Assembly (NCBI GenBank): GCA_022072125.1
Contig: JAJVIH010000004.1
Span: 1 to 64,000, forward strand
Direction of reading: 5' to 3'
DNA: 64,000 nucleotides
From: Myxococcota bacterium
Lineage (GTDB): Bacteria; Myxococcota; JAJVIH01
The position numbers and the translations under genes are program-made. Positions 55,108 through 63,989 of this stretch are shown one piece after another. Each line of letters opens with the position of its first letter. Within the stretch, counting starts at the first letter, position 1. The notes beneath the pieces were generated by a model. It ran no database searches. It was not told the DNA's origin and saw only the letters and a program-made list of their open reading frames with translations.

Positions 55108-56493
55108 TTACAGGATGTACCGGGCGAGATCCTCGCTGTCGAAGACCTTGCCCAGTTTCTCCGCCACCCGCTCCGCTGTGATGGTGATGCGCTGGCCCGC
55201 CAGGGATGGAGCGTCGAACAACAGGTCATCCAGAACCCGCTCCAATACGGTGTGCAGCCGCCGCGCGCCAATATTCTCCATCCGCTCGTTGGCGAGGGAT
55301 GCATAACGCGCCAGGGCTTCGAGGGCCTGGGGGTCGAATTCCAGTTCAACCCGTTCGGTCTTCAGCAGTTCCACGTACTGGCGCACCAGCGAGTTTTTGG
55401 GCTCGGTGAGGATGCGCAGGAAATCGGCCTCGCCCAGCGGCGTCAACTCCACGCGCACCGGAAACCGGCCCTGCAATTCGGGAATCAGGTCGCTGACCTT
55501 GCTCATGTGGAAAGCGCCCGAAGCGATGAACAGGATGTGGTCCGTCTTGATCGCCCCATATTTGGTGTTGACCGTGGAGCCTTCGACAATGGGCAGCAGG
55601 TCGCGCTGCACGCCCCCGCGCGAGACATCGGGCCCGTGGCCGGAGTCGCGCCCGGCGATCTTGTCAATTTCATCAATGAAGATGATGCCGTGGTTTTCCG
55701 CGCGGCGAAGCGCCTCGGCGTTGACGGACTCGTTGTCAATCAGGTTGGCGGTCTCCTCGTCGATCAACACGCGCAGGGCGTCCGGCGTTTTCAGTTTCCG
55801 GCGTTTGCGCCCCGCGGTCATCCCGCTGAACATCTCCTTGAGGTTGATGGCGAAGTCTTCCGGCCCGCCGGCGGTGACAAGCTGCATGCCTCCCAACCGG
55901 GGTCCTTCCGGCGGTTCAATCTCGATCTCGCGATCATCCAGCGCGCCTTCGTGCAGCATGGAACGGAATTTCTCGCGCATGCGGCGGCGGCGCTCCTGCC
56001 AGGGTTCGCCCGGCCCCAGTTCGCCGCCGAATGCTCCTGCCCCCGCGGGCGGCGGAACCAGCAAATCCAGCAGGCGTTCTTCCGCCAGTTCCCGGGCGCG
56101 GGCGGCGACCAGTTCCCGCTGTTCCTGGCGCACCAGCTTGATGCTGACATCCACCAAGTCGCGCACCATGGATTCGACATCGCGTCCCACGTAACCCACC
56201 TCGGTGAATTTCGACGCCTCCACCTTCACCAGCGGCGAACCCACCATCTTCGCCAGCCGCCGGGCGATTTCGGTTTTGCCCACCCCGGTGGGTCCGATCA
56301 GAATGATGTTTTTGGGATAAATGTCGTCCCGGATGTCATCGGGAGTCTGCTGGCGGCGCCAGCGGTTGCGCAGGGCGATGGCGACCACGCGCTTGGCTTC
56401 CGTCTGTCCGACGATGTGGCGATCCAGTTCCGCCACCACCCCGGCGGGCGTCATCGGGGGGAGGGATGCAAAGGCGGAAGAATATCTGCTCAT
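55108..56493 (-). CDS. hslU: ATP-dependent protease ATPase subunit HslU
   Basis: A 461-residue ClpY/HslU. The Walker A motif is [15 protein letters not shown], the Walker B is IIFIDEIDK, the [14 protein letters not shown] pore loop is present, and the C-terminal tail EDLARYIL is the segment that inserts into HslV. The intermediate (I) domain covers about residues 110-240. The start overlaps the hslV stop by four bases. The stop lies ten bases from the end of the convergent PATAN gene, with no terminator between them. Confidence 0.96.
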   Translation of the reverse strand: MSRYSSAFASLPPMTPAGVVAELDRHIVGQTEAKRVVAIALRNRWRRQQTPDDIRDDIYPKNIILIGPTGVGKTEIARRLAKMVGSPLVKVEASKFTEVGYVGRDVESMVRDLVDVSIKLVRQEQRELVAARARELAEERLLDLLVPPPAGAGAFGGELGPGEPWQERRRRMREKFRSMLHEGALDDREIEIEPPEGPRLGGMQLVTAGGPEDFAINLKEMFSGMTAGRKRRKLKTPDALRVLIDEETANLIDNESVNAEALRRAENHGIIFIDEIDKIAGRDSGHGPDVSRGGVQRDLLPIVEGSTVNTKYGAIKTDHILFIASGAFHMSKVSDLIPELQGRFPVRVELTPLGEADFLRILTEPKNSLVRQYVELLKTERVELEFDPQALEALARYASLANERMENIGARRLHTVLERVLDDLLFDAPSLAGQRITITAERVAEKLGKVFDSEDLARYIL

Positions 56494-57038
56494 GCCTGCA
56501 ATTCCTCCGCAACGATTTCGTCGTTGGTGTAGATGCAGATTTCCGCGGCGATCTTCATGGACGCCAAGGCGATATCCTTCGCGGACAGGGATGTGTGCTC
56601 CAGCAACGCTCGCGCGGCGGAAAGGGCGTAGGGGCCGCCCGAACCGATGGCCATCACGCCGCCATCGGGTTCGATCAAATCACCGGAGCCCGAGAGCAGA
56701 AACATCTTCTTGCTGTCCGCCACGAGCATCAGCGCTTCCAGGCGGCGCAACACTCGGTCGGTGCGCCAGGCCTTGACCAGTTCAACCGAGGCGCGTGTGA
56801 GGTTGCCATTGTATTCCTTCAGACTTTCCTCGAAGCGCTCCAGGAGGGTGAACGCATCGGCGGTGGCCCCCGCAAAACCCGCCAGAACCTTGCCGTCATG
56901 CAGCCGCCGCACCTTGCGGGAGGTTCCCTTGGTGATGGTGTTTCCCATGGTGACCTGGCCGTCGCCGGCCATCACCGTCAGCCCATCGCGTTGCACGCCG
57001 ATGATTGTGGTTCCATGAAAAGTCGTGGGGTCGTCCAT
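56490..57038 (-). CDS. hslV: ATP-dependent protease peptidase subunit HslV
   Basis: A 182-residue N-terminal-nucleophile peptidase. The catalytic Thr is in [12 protein letters not shown] (Thr10 after removal of a nine-residue propeptide). It has [29 protein letters not shown] and [17 protein letters not shown]. The ATG at 57038 gives this short propeptide; an in-frame start twelve codons upstream is less likely. It is coupled to hslU by a four-base overlap. I find no clear heat-shock promoter in the 134 bases before it. Confidence 0.95.
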   Translation of the reverse strand: MDDPTTFHGTTIIGVQRDGLTVMAGDGQVTMGNTITKGTSRKVRRLHDGKVLAGFAGATADAFTLLERFEESLKEYNGNLTRASVELVKAWRTDRVLRRLEALMLVADSKKMFLLSGSGDLIEPDGGVMAIGSGGPYALSAARALLEHTSLSAKDIALASMKIAAEICIYTNDEIVAEELQA

Positions 57039-57172
57039 GAGCACCTGTTTTTGTCTGGCTGGAAATCCGGCCAATCACCAATTGATGGAGGGTAACCAGC
57101 GGGATCGTTTGCGCAACCCCTGGAGCTATCCGCCTCACCGGCCCCCGGGTTGGCGTCCATTTCGCGGTGCGG

Positions 57173-58045
57173 TCACGCTTTTCCGGCGGGAGGCAGGGAC
57201 AACAGCTTGCGCGCCTCCTCGACGGTCGCCGGTTCGCGGCCCATGTCGCGGGTCATGCGCGCGGCTTTTTCCACCAGATCGCCGTTGCTTTTCGCCATGA
57301 CGCCCGGAGAGACATAAAAATTGTCTTCCAGGCCCACGCGGATATTGCCCCCCAGCGCCAGCGCCGCCGCGACGAGCATCCACTGTTCATGTGAAATGCC
57401 AATCACTTCCCAGGTGGAATCAGGCGGAATCTGCCGCGAAGCCCAGGAGAGCGCCTCGGCGTTGGCGGGTTGGCCTCCCAGCACGCCCATGATGAAGCTG
57501 AATTGAAGCGGCTTCTTCAGCAGGCCCATGTCAATCAGCGGATAGGCGTTGTAGATATGCCCGGTGTCGAAACATTCGAGTTCGGGTTTCACATTTCCGG
57601 CGTTCATCTGCTCCAGCAGAAAGATGATGTCGCCAAAGGGATTGGAGAACACGAAATCAAACACAAAGGATTTCCGCTTGGCGGAGTACTTGGCGTAGTT
57701 CATGGATCCCATGTTGAGCGCGCCGATTTCCGGGCGCAGATCGCGGATATGGGCCACGCGATCCTCCATGGGAATGCCGATGCCTCCGGTCGAGAAATTG
57801 ATGATGATCGGACAACGCTTCCGGGTTTCGATCATGATCTGCTCGTAGATCGCCTTGTCGAAGGTGGGCGCGCCAGTCTCCGGTTCGCGGGCGTGGATAT
57901 GCGCCACCGAGGCGCCCGCCTCCCAGGCGCGGCGCGCTTCCTCCGCGATCTCCGCCGGGGTGTATGGAATGGCCGGGCACTGGTCGCGGTTGGCGAGCAC
58001 GCCGGTCAGCGCGGCGGTGATGATGACTTTGTCCTGCATTCCCAT
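57173..58045 (-). CDS. BKACE-family beta-keto acid cleavage enzyme (DUF849)
   Basis: A 290-residue TIM-barrel enzyme. It has ITAALTGVLANRDQCPAIPY at the N-terminus and AHIHAREPETG, whose two His are the zinc ligands. FSTGGIG and the GLEDNFYVSPGVMAKSNG segment at the C-terminus (Glu ligand and substrate Asn) complete the pattern. The family converts beta-keto acids plus acetyl-CoA to acetoacetate and an acyl-CoA; the founder is the 3-keto-5-aminohexanoate cleavage enzyme of lysine fermentation. No other lysine-degradation gene is adjacent, so the substrate is open. AGGAG lies five bases before the ATG. Confidence 0.93.
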   Translation of the reverse strand: MGMQDKVIITAALTGVLANRDQCPAIPYTPAEIAEEARRAWEAGASVAHIHAREPETGAPTFDKAIYEQIMIETRKRCPIIINFSTGGIGIPMEDRVAHIRDLRPEIGALNMGSMNYAKYSAKRKSFVFDFVFSNPFGDIIFLLEQMNAGNVKPELECFDTGHIYNAYPLIDMGLLKKPLQFSFIMGVLGGQPANAEALSWASRQIPPDSTWEVIGISHEQWMLVAAALALGGNIRVGLEDNFYVSPGVMAKSNGDLVEKAARMTRDMGREPATVEEARKLLSLPPAGKA

Positions 58046-58295
58046 GGCGGCTCCTGTGGCGGATCAACGTGGATCTGGCTGAGAGAGGCCGGATACTACC
58101 AGCCGCCCGGATGGATTCAACCATCCCGTGCGCAGGCGGAAGGAAAGGCCGGGTGAGGATCCTCCGCCCGATGGTCACCCCATGCATCCGCCCGCTGTTC
58201 CGGTGATTCCGGAAAGGCGCGCCGGTTGGCGGGACCTGTCCGGCTATTCCGAACGGCGCTTGAATTTTGCCGGAAACCGGCGTACCAATTTCATC
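58046..58295. other. Divergent intergenic region, BKACE gene / depolymerase-like gene
   Basis: A 250-base stretch with no supported gene. Just before the rightward start is TTGAAT (58260-58265), with 17 bases to TACCAA, and the spacer contains GCCGG-AAA-CCGGC (58269-58281). The -10 would lie only about eight bases from the ATG, so a normal leader would not fit; the promoter is doubtful. Confidence 0.3.
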
Positions 58296-59561
58296 ATGGG
58301 GAAACCGGCATTTCGCATTCAGACCCTTCTGGCGCTCGTGGTTTTATGCGCCTGTTCCAGTGAACCCGTTGTTCCCGGCGCCAATGACGTGGGCGTGGAT
58401 GGAGATGGGGCGGCCCCCGGCGGCGACGCGGCAGCCCAGGACTCAACGGCGCCGGCGGACGCGAACACTCCTCCAGCAGACGGAGGAAATCCGTCCGGCG
58501 ACGCTTCCAGTCCATCCGATGCGGCGGGGGATGATTCCGCTTCACCGCCGGACGCCGGACCATCCAATGACGCCGGAGAACCAGCGGATTCCGCCGCGGT
58601 TGACGCCGCGCCATCGGACGTATCCCCGGCGGATGCGGCGGTTGAGGACGCGGCGCCGCCGGACGCCGGGCCTGTGGATACGGGTGTTGCGGATGCGGCC
58701 CCGCCCGATTCAGGTCCAGCGGATTCCGGGCCGTTCACGCCGCCCCAGCCGGACGACTGCATCACCGATGTCAGTCCGGGAGAGCGTGAGATCAAATGCG
58801 AAGGCTATAAATTCGATATTTCAGTGCCGGATATCTGCGTCAAGCAGGCGTGTGGACTGGTGTTTGACGTGCATGGCCTCGCCATGAGCGGCGACATTCA
58901 GGACCAGAACACGGGCATGCGCGCGCTGGGACGCAAGCATGGCTATATCGTCGTGCAGCCCAACGCCAATCCGGGGCCGCCGACGGGCGGGTGGTATCCA
59001 AAGGATTATCCGCCGGTATGGGCGTTTTTCGAGCGCATGGCGCGGGTATTCCGCGCGGACCGCAAGCGTTTGCATATCACCGGCTTTTCCCAGGGCGGAA
59101 GGCTGACCTGGAACATGCTCTGCGACCATGCGGATGTTCTCGCATCCGTGGCCCCCGCCGCTTACGGCATGGAGCCCGCGGATCCATGCAGCAAGGCGGG
59201 CGGCAAAACTCCCGCGCGGGAAATTCCCGTGCTGTACATGCATGGGACAAAAGACTCGGTGCGCCGCTTTGGCGAAGCGGAAATCCAGCGCGACAACATC
59301 ATTGACGACTGGAAAATGACCAAGGATGGCGTGGTTTCGCAGGACAGCGCCCACATCTGGACGCGGTACAAGAGTCCTGGCGGCAATGTCTTTGAATTTT
59401 TCCAGCACGACTACCAGGCGGAATCGAGCCTGTACAAAGGCCATTGCATCCCCGGCGGCCCCAAATCCGGCGGTATTTACGGATTCGCCTGCGTGGAGAA
59501 GGGCGTTCCCAACTGGCCGGAAAAGGTGTTTGAGTTTTTCATCCGGCACCCCAGACCTTGA
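58296..59561 (+). CDS. Lipoprotein of the PHB-depolymerase/esterase family with long Asp/Ala/Pro linker
   Basis: A 421-residue protein. The signal peptide (FRIQTLLALVVLCACSS) ends in an LCAC lipobox. Residues 20-145 are an Asp/Ala/Pro/Ser low-complexity linker. The catalytic domain (about 150-420) is an alpha/beta hydrolase with VFDVHGLAMSG, the nucleophile elbow GFSQGG, the acid in YMHGTKD, and a late SLYKGHCIPGG with the probable catalytic His. This matches the PhaZ/LpqC-type PHB-depolymerase-like family. It could act on polyesters or short esters outside the cell. A closely related gene follows 14 bases later. Confidence 0.85.
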   Translation: MGKPAFRIQTLLALVVLCACSSEPVVPGANDVGVDGDGAAPGGDAAAQDSTAPADANTPPADGGNPSGDASSPSDAAGDDSASPPDAGPSNDAGEPADSAAVDAAPSDVSPADAAVEDAAPPDAGPVDTGVADAAPPDSGPADSGPFTPPQPDDCITDVSPGEREIKCEGYKFDISVPDICVKQACGLVFDVHGLAMSGDIQDQNTGMRALGRKHGYIVVQPNANPGPPTGGWYPKDYPPVWAFFERMARVFRADRKRLHITGFSQGGRLTWNMLCDHADVLASVAPAAYGMEPADPCSKAGGKTPAREIPVLYMHGTKDSVRRFGEAEIQRDNIIDDWKMTKDGVVSQDSAHIWTRYKSPGGNVFEFFQHDYQAESSLYKGHCIPGGPKSGGIYGFACVEKGVPNWPEKVFEFFIRHPRP

Positions 59562-59575
59562 TGGAGAGCGCGCGC

Positions 59576-60619
59576 ATGAAATTCATCCGCTTGTGGTGTT
59601 TGTGGATTTGCGCGTTGGCCCTGGCCGCGTGCAACTCTGACAAGGCGGAGACAACCGATGCCGGAACGCCCAGCGGCGGCGCGGCGGATGGCGCTTCGCC
59701 GGATGTGGAAAAGCCGGATTCCAGCGTGGACGGTGATGGCGGCGGGGTGACCATCAGTGATGGCGGAACCCCCGCCACCGGAGTCACGTTGGATGAATGC
59801 ATCACCAGCGATCAACCCGGCGATCATGTTTTCGACTGCTCGCGCAGAAAATTCGATGTCATGGTCCCCGCCGCCTGCATCGCCGGCGGATGCGGCATGG
59901 TGGTGGATGTTCACGGCCTGACCATGAGCGGGCGCATGCAGGACAACAATACGGAGATGCGCCGGCTGGGGGCCAAATACAATTATGTGGTGGTGCAGCC
60001 GAACGCCCGCCCCGCGCCGCCGGAAGCCAGTTGGGACCCCAAGATTGACGATGAAAAGATCGTGGACTTCATGCAGCGCGCCATCAAGGCGTGGCGGATT
60101 GATCCCAAACGGGTCCATTTCACCGGCTTTTCCCAGGGCGGATTCATGACCTGGCGCTTCATTTGCAACCATTCAGACCTGATCTCCTCCGCTGCTCCCG
60201 GCGCCGCCTGCGGCATGACCCTGCATGAAGGATGCACGTTTACGGGTGAGCAATCCCCCCAACGCAAAATCTCCATCCTGTATATGCACGGCACAAAGGA
60301 TCGCATCGTGGGATACCCCTGCGCGCTTCCCCAGCGGGACGCCGTGGTGAAATGGCTGGGAGCTTCAGGTCCCGGAGAAAAAACCAAGGAGACGGCGACC
60401 TTCCGCCACACCACCTGGAAAGGGGTGGGAGGTGCGGAAATGCATTATCTGGAGCACGATTACGAAGCGGAGAGCAACCTGATTGCGGGGCACTGCTACC
60501 CTGGCAGCAAGGACGATGGCAAAATGGAAGGGCAGATAGCTTCCTTCGCCTGCAAGCCGCCGGTGGATTTCCATTGGGGTGAAGCGGTGATGGAGTTTTT
60601 CCGCGGCCATCCATTGTGA
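59576..60619 (+). CDS. Second, tandem PHB-depolymerase-like lipoprotein
   Basis: A 347-residue paralogue of the upstream gene. The signal peptide ends in LALAACNSD, an excellent lipobox. The low-complexity linker is shorter (about 55 residues). The hydrolase domain has VVDVHGLTMSGRMQ, GFSQGGFMTW, YMHGTKDRIVGY and SNLIAGHCYPGS, with the same order and spacing. A GGAG site lies ten bases before the ATG at 59576. The two genes probably arose by tandem duplication; their linkers have diverged more than their catalytic cores. Confidence 0.85.
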   Translation: MKFIRLWCLWICALALAACNSDKAETTDAGTPSGGAADGASPDVEKPDSSVDGDGGGVTISDGGTPATGVTLDECITSDQPGDHVFDCSRRKFDVMVPAACIAGGCGMVVDVHGLTMSGRMQDNNTEMRRLGAKYNYVVVQPNARPAPPEASWDPKIDDEKIVDFMQRAIKAWRIDPKRVHFTGFSQGGFMTWRFICNHSDLISSAAPGAACGMTLHEGCTFTGEQSPQRKISILYMHGTKDRIVGYPCALPQRDAVVKWLGASGPGEKTKETATFRHTTWKGVGGAEMHYLEHDYEAESNLIAGHCYPGSKDDGKMEGQIASFACKPPVDFHWGEAVMEFFRGHPL

Positions 60620-60650
60620 CGCAAACGCACGCCTCCGGAGAGGAACGCAT

Positions 60651-61739
60651 ATGGGACACGGATCATCCGCCAGCCAAACCCTGCTGGAAACCGAGGGCTT
60701 CTCTCCGCTTGGGTATCTGGAAGGCGCCCGCTCCGCCTCCTCCCCGCAGGATCGCCTGCGCGCCATCCGCAACGCCGCCCGCGGTCTGCGCGAGGAACTC
60801 CTGAGCGACGCGCCCTTGTCATTCTATCGCTCCATGGAGTTGATCCGCGTTCCTTATCCCGCCCGGTACGGATTGTTGAACGCAACCACGGTTCCGACCC
60901 CGTTGCTGCATATCGTGAACCGGTTGTTCATCATCCAGTTCAAAAGTCAGGGCCGCCTGAAAACCTTGCTGGCGTCGCCGTCGGATATCGTGGGCGGACG
61001 CGAAACCCCGTTTTTTAAGCGGCTCGGCGCGGTTTTGCCCAAGGGCGCCATCACCAACCGGTTGCTCGCCCCCGTGAAACGGGATGTGCTGGCGGCCCTG
61101 CGCGAGGCCGGTATCGCGCCGGAACAGGTGGATTATATTTCCTACGATCACCTCCATACCCAGGATATCCGCCAGTGGCTGGGGACGGACGGCAAGCCGG
61201 GGCTGTTTCCCCGCGCAAAGTTGATTGTTTCCCGGCAGGAATGGGCCAGCGCCAAAGGACTCCTGCCGCCCCAGCAGGACTGGTATGTGCCCAACGGCGT
61301 GGCAGGGGTGGATGAAAGCCGCGTGCTCCTGATTGATGGAGATACCCGCATTGGCGAAGGCATTTCAATCGTCATGACGCCTGGCCATACCGAAGGCAAC
61401 CATTCCTTCGTGGCGCGGACTCCCGAAGGGCTGATGGTCACCAGCGAGAACGGCATTGGCCCGGACGCCTATGCGCCCCAGCACTCGGCGATTCCCGGCG
61501 TGCGCAAATACGTGCGTGACACCGGCATGGAAGTGGTGTTGAACGGCAATACGCTGGAGCGCGGGGTGGATCAGTACCTGTCCATGATCCTGGAGAAGGA
61601 AATCGCCGGTCCTTCGCGCCGCAATCCGGATTTTCCGAACATGGTCTGTTCCTCGGAATTTGACGCCTGGTGGGCGTTCCCCGGCCTGAAGCCCACCTTC
61701 CGCTTTGGCGATCTGCGGTTTGGCGCTCCCGCCACATGA
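60651..61739 (+). CDS. Metallo-beta-lactamase-superfamily hydrolase
   Basis: A 362-residue protein with an MBL-like layout in its second half. It has ISYDHLHTQDIRQWLG, where HxHxxD replaces the canonical HxHxDH, then VMTPGHTEGNHSFVART (third His) and LMVTSENGIGPDAY (Glu in place of the bridging Asp). The motif is altered, so metal binding may differ. The first 160 residues are an unassigned helical extension. No signal peptide. GGAGAGG lies seven bases before the ATG. It follows the depolymerase-like gene by 31 bases, so it may be co-transcribed. Confidence 0.75.
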   Translation: MGHGSSASQTLLETEGFSPLGYLEGARSASSPQDRLRAIRNAARGLREELLSDAPLSFYRSMELIRVPYPARYGLLNATTVPTPLLHIVNRLFIIQFKSQGRLKTLLASPSDIVGGRETPFFKRLGAVLPKGAITNRLLAPVKRDVLAALREAGIAPEQVDYISYDHLHTQDIRQWLGTDGKPGLFPRAKLIVSRQEWASAKGLLPPQQDWYVPNGVAGVDESRVLLIDGDTRIGEGISIVMTPGHTEGNHSFVARTPEGLMVTSENGIGPDAYAPQHSAIPGVRKYVRDTGMEVVLNGNTLERGVDQYLSMILEKEIAGPSRRNPDFPNMVCSSEFDAWWAFPGLKPTFRFGDLRFGAPAT

Positions 61740-61985
61740 ATCAGCGGGCCGTCAGGCGGGTGCTTTCCTCCGTCCCGGGGCGGACTTGCGCGATTGATAT
61801 TCTTCATATTGTTCGCACGGGTCCGGAATGTACTGGATAACGGACGTTCGATACGGGCGATGGACGAAAGACGGGGAAATACTCCACCGGAACCGCCTCG
61901 CCGCCAGCGGATCATGGGCGGGGCGATGGCCGGAATAAAAACCGGCGAATACAATATCATCGTCCTGGAAGTTTCTGATTGAGTT

Positions 61986-62001
61986 TTCTCGCATGCGAAA
62001 A
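61986..62001. promoter_or_regulatory. Palindrome upstream of rpoN, operator candidate
   Basis: The perfect ten-base palindrome TCGCATGCGA (61989-61998) extends to 16 bases with one mismatch (TTCTCGCATGCGAAAA). A second GCATGC follows at 62002-62007. It lies about 115 bases before the rpoN ATG. Confidence 0.35.
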
Positions 62002-62074
62002 GCATGCCAACTTGTGAAGCAGAAAGCATTTTGTGCTTGTTCCATCCCCGGGCCTTGGGTATTCTTCATGGACG

Positions 62075-62103
62075 GGCGGCGTGGATTCGCCGCCCTTGTT
62101 GTC
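62075..62103 (+). terminator. Strong GC hairpin with T-rich tail just before rpoN
   Basis: An uninterrupted eight-base-pair stem GGGCGGCG (62075-62082) / CGCCGCCC (62089-62096) with the loop TGGATT is followed by TTGTTGT. It has the form of a Rho-independent terminator, but the T-run is interrupted. It ends only 20 bases before the rpoN ATG, and no other ribosome site is visible. It may terminate the upstream transcript or act as an attenuator of rpoN. Confidence 0.6.
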
Positions 62104-62115
62104 ACCGGTTAAAGC

Positions 62116-63603
62116 ATGGAACTCAAACAGCAACTGAAACTGTCCCAGCAACTGGTCATCACGCCCCAGTTGCAGCAGGCCATCAAGTTGCTGTTGCTCA
62201 ATCACATGGAGCTTCAGGCCGCCATTGACCAGGAGTTGCAGGAAAACCCGGTTCTTGAGGAACTGCCCAATGGCGCACAGGAAACCTCGTCCGAGGAACT
62301 GGACCTGCCCTCTAGCGTGGACACCACGGAGACCTCCCTGGCCGACGCCATTGGGGCCGAACCCACGCCCGCCGATACCGCCCGTCTGGAAGACCAGGAC
62401 ATAGACTGGGAAAAATACCTGGAGAACTACTTCGCATCGGGTCCGGCCACGGGTCCCGCCGAGCGCATTCCCGATGACGAACTGCCCAATTACGAAAAAA
62501 CCCTGGCCAATGACGAAAGCCTGGTCGAACACCTGATGTGGCAGTTGCGCATGACCGAACTGACCGACTGGGAAATGGCGGCGGCGGTCGAGATCATTGG
62601 CAACCTGGATGAGGATGGCCGCCTGACGGACATCAGTATTCTCGAGGAACTAACCCGTCTGTATGAGGTGGATGCTTCCGAAATCGAGGAAGTGCTGAAA
62701 GTCATCCAGGAATTTGATCCGGCCGGCGTCGCCACCCGTTCACTGCAGGAATGCCTGATGGTGCAGGCGGCGGCGCGTTACGGAGAGGACTCCCTGCCGT
62801 ACCGGATGCTGAAGTCGCACTGGGACGATTTCATCAATCGCCGCCTTCCGCCGATGGTGCGCGCCCTGGGGGTGAGCAAGGATGACCTGATCGAGGCCAT
62901 CAAGCTGATCAGCCGCCTGGACCCCAAGCCCGGCCGCAATTTTTCCGGCACGCGCGCCCAGAACATGAGCCAGTACATCACTCCGGACCTATATGTGCAG
63001 AAGACCGGCAAGAACTGGCAAATCATTCTCAATGAAGATGGCCTGCCCAAGCTGCGTATCAGTCCCATGTACCTGGATCAGTTGCGCGCCGCCAACGGCA
63101 AGGATGGCGCCAAGGCGTTCATTCAGGAGAAACTGCGCAACGCCCAGTGGTTGATCAAGAGCATCCACCAGCGGCAGCGCACCATCTATCGGGTCATGGA
63201 GTGTATTCTGGAGTTGCAGCGCGACTTCTTTGAGTACGGGCCTGGACGCCTGCGCCCCATGGTGTTGCGGGATGTGGCGGAAAAGCTGGAACTGCACGAG
63301 TCCACGATCAGCCGGGTGACCACCAACAAGTACGTGCATACGCCCCATGGCGTATACGAACTGAAGTATTTCTTTGGCAGCGGTGTTTCCTCTGGCGCCG
63401 GTGGGGAGGATGTGGCGGCGGAATCGGTCAAGCAGGCCATCCAGAAGCTGGTGGCGGCCGAAAATCCGCGGAAACCCCTGTCCGACCAGGATTTGGTGGA
63501 CGAACTCCGGAAACAGAACATCCAGATCGCCCGCCGGACCATCGCCAAATACCGGGAGATGCTGAGGATACCATCCTCTTCCCAGCGCAAGAGGGTGTTT
63601 TAG
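62116..63603 (+). CDS. rpoN: RNA polymerase sigma-54 factor
   Basis: A 495-residue RpoN. The N-terminal activator-interacting region I is MELKQQLKLSQQLVITPQLQ with QELQENPVLEEL. An acidic region II follows (residues 50-130). The core-binding domain leads to the HTH (VAEKLELHESTISRVTTNKY), and the RpoN box ARRTIAKYRE near residue 475 recognises the -24 element. It needs bacterial enhancer-binding proteins for activity; none is in this window. Its translation start has no good ribosome site and lies directly downstream of the hairpin. Confidence 0.97.
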   Translation: MELKQQLKLSQQLVITPQLQQAIKLLLLNHMELQAAIDQELQENPVLEELPNGAQETSSEELDLPSSVDTTETSLADAIGAEPTPADTARLEDQDIDWEKYLENYFASGPATGPAERIPDDELPNYEKTLANDESLVEHLMWQLRMTELTDWEMAAAVEIIGNLDEDGRLTDISILEELTRLYEVDASEIEEVLKVIQEFDPAGVATRSLQECLMVQAAARYGEDSLPYRMLKSHWDDFINRRLPPMVRALGVSKDDLIEAIKLISRLDPKPGRNFSGTRAQNMSQYITPDLYVQKTGKNWQIILNEDGLPKLRISPMYLDQLRAANGKDGAKAFIQEKLRNAQWLIKSIHQRQRTIYRVMECILELQRDFFEYGPGRLRPMVLRDVAEKLELHESTISRVTTNKYVHTPHGVYELKYFFGSGVSSGAGGEDVAAESVKQAIQKLVAAENPRKPLSDQDLVDELRKQNIQIARRTIAKYREMLRIPSSSQRKRVF

Positions 63604-63758
63604 GTCCGCCTGGGAAGTCATGGCGCCCGGCGGGGGCGGGGCTGGCGGACCGGGAAGCCCGGAAGGCGGCGGCTGTTCCGGCTGTTCCCATATTGACATC
63701 GGAAGGCGCGGGATTTACTCATGTCTCCTTTCGGGGGCAGTGTCATCATGGAGACCTC

Positions 63759-63989
63759 ATGAGCAGCAAGGAACTCACTCCCATTCAACTGGACAAACGC
63801 CTGACGGATCGGTTGATCAAGAAGGGCTTGGTATCCGACAAGGATGTCCAGAAGCATCAAGCGTCGCTGCCCGATATCAGCGGCAACGCCGAAGTGGTCA
63901 ATATCGAACTGTTGGCGCCGCGCGGCATGCGCGCCACCGCATCCCTGCGTCCGGCGGACACCAGTCATGACGAAGCCGACGACGACTGA
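63759..63989 (+). CDS. Small protein of unknown function downstream of rpoN
   Basis: A 76-residue protein. Charged and helical at the start (LDKRLTDRLIKKGLVSDKDVQKHQ), then a short beta-like part and an acidic C-terminus (HDEADDD). The ATG at 63759 has a GGAG site seven bases upstream; an in-frame upstream extension lacks one. The first part vaguely resembles the N-terminal MshEN-type helix in the PATAN regulator at 52.9 kb, but no family can be assigned. Confidence 0.6.
   Translation: MSSKELTPIQLDKRLTDRLIKKGLVSDKDVQKHQASLPDISGNAEVVNIELLAPRGMRATASLRPADTSHDEADDD

Larger units (their letters stand above)
61740..62115. other. Leader/intergenic region before rpoN
   Basis: A 376-base stretch without a supportable gene; short frames on both strands have no family character. 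It contains the palindrome and the leader hairpin described separately. No -24/-12 (GG-N10-GC) sigma-54 promoter was found by eye. Confidence 0.4.

Noticed and set aside
55252-56532. A 426-codon plus-strand frame
   Set aside because: It is antisense to hslU and hslV, both certain by motif.
61752-62105. A 117-codon minus-strand frame before rpoN
   Set aside because: Basic and unstructured composition with no ribosome site; it overlaps the hairpin.
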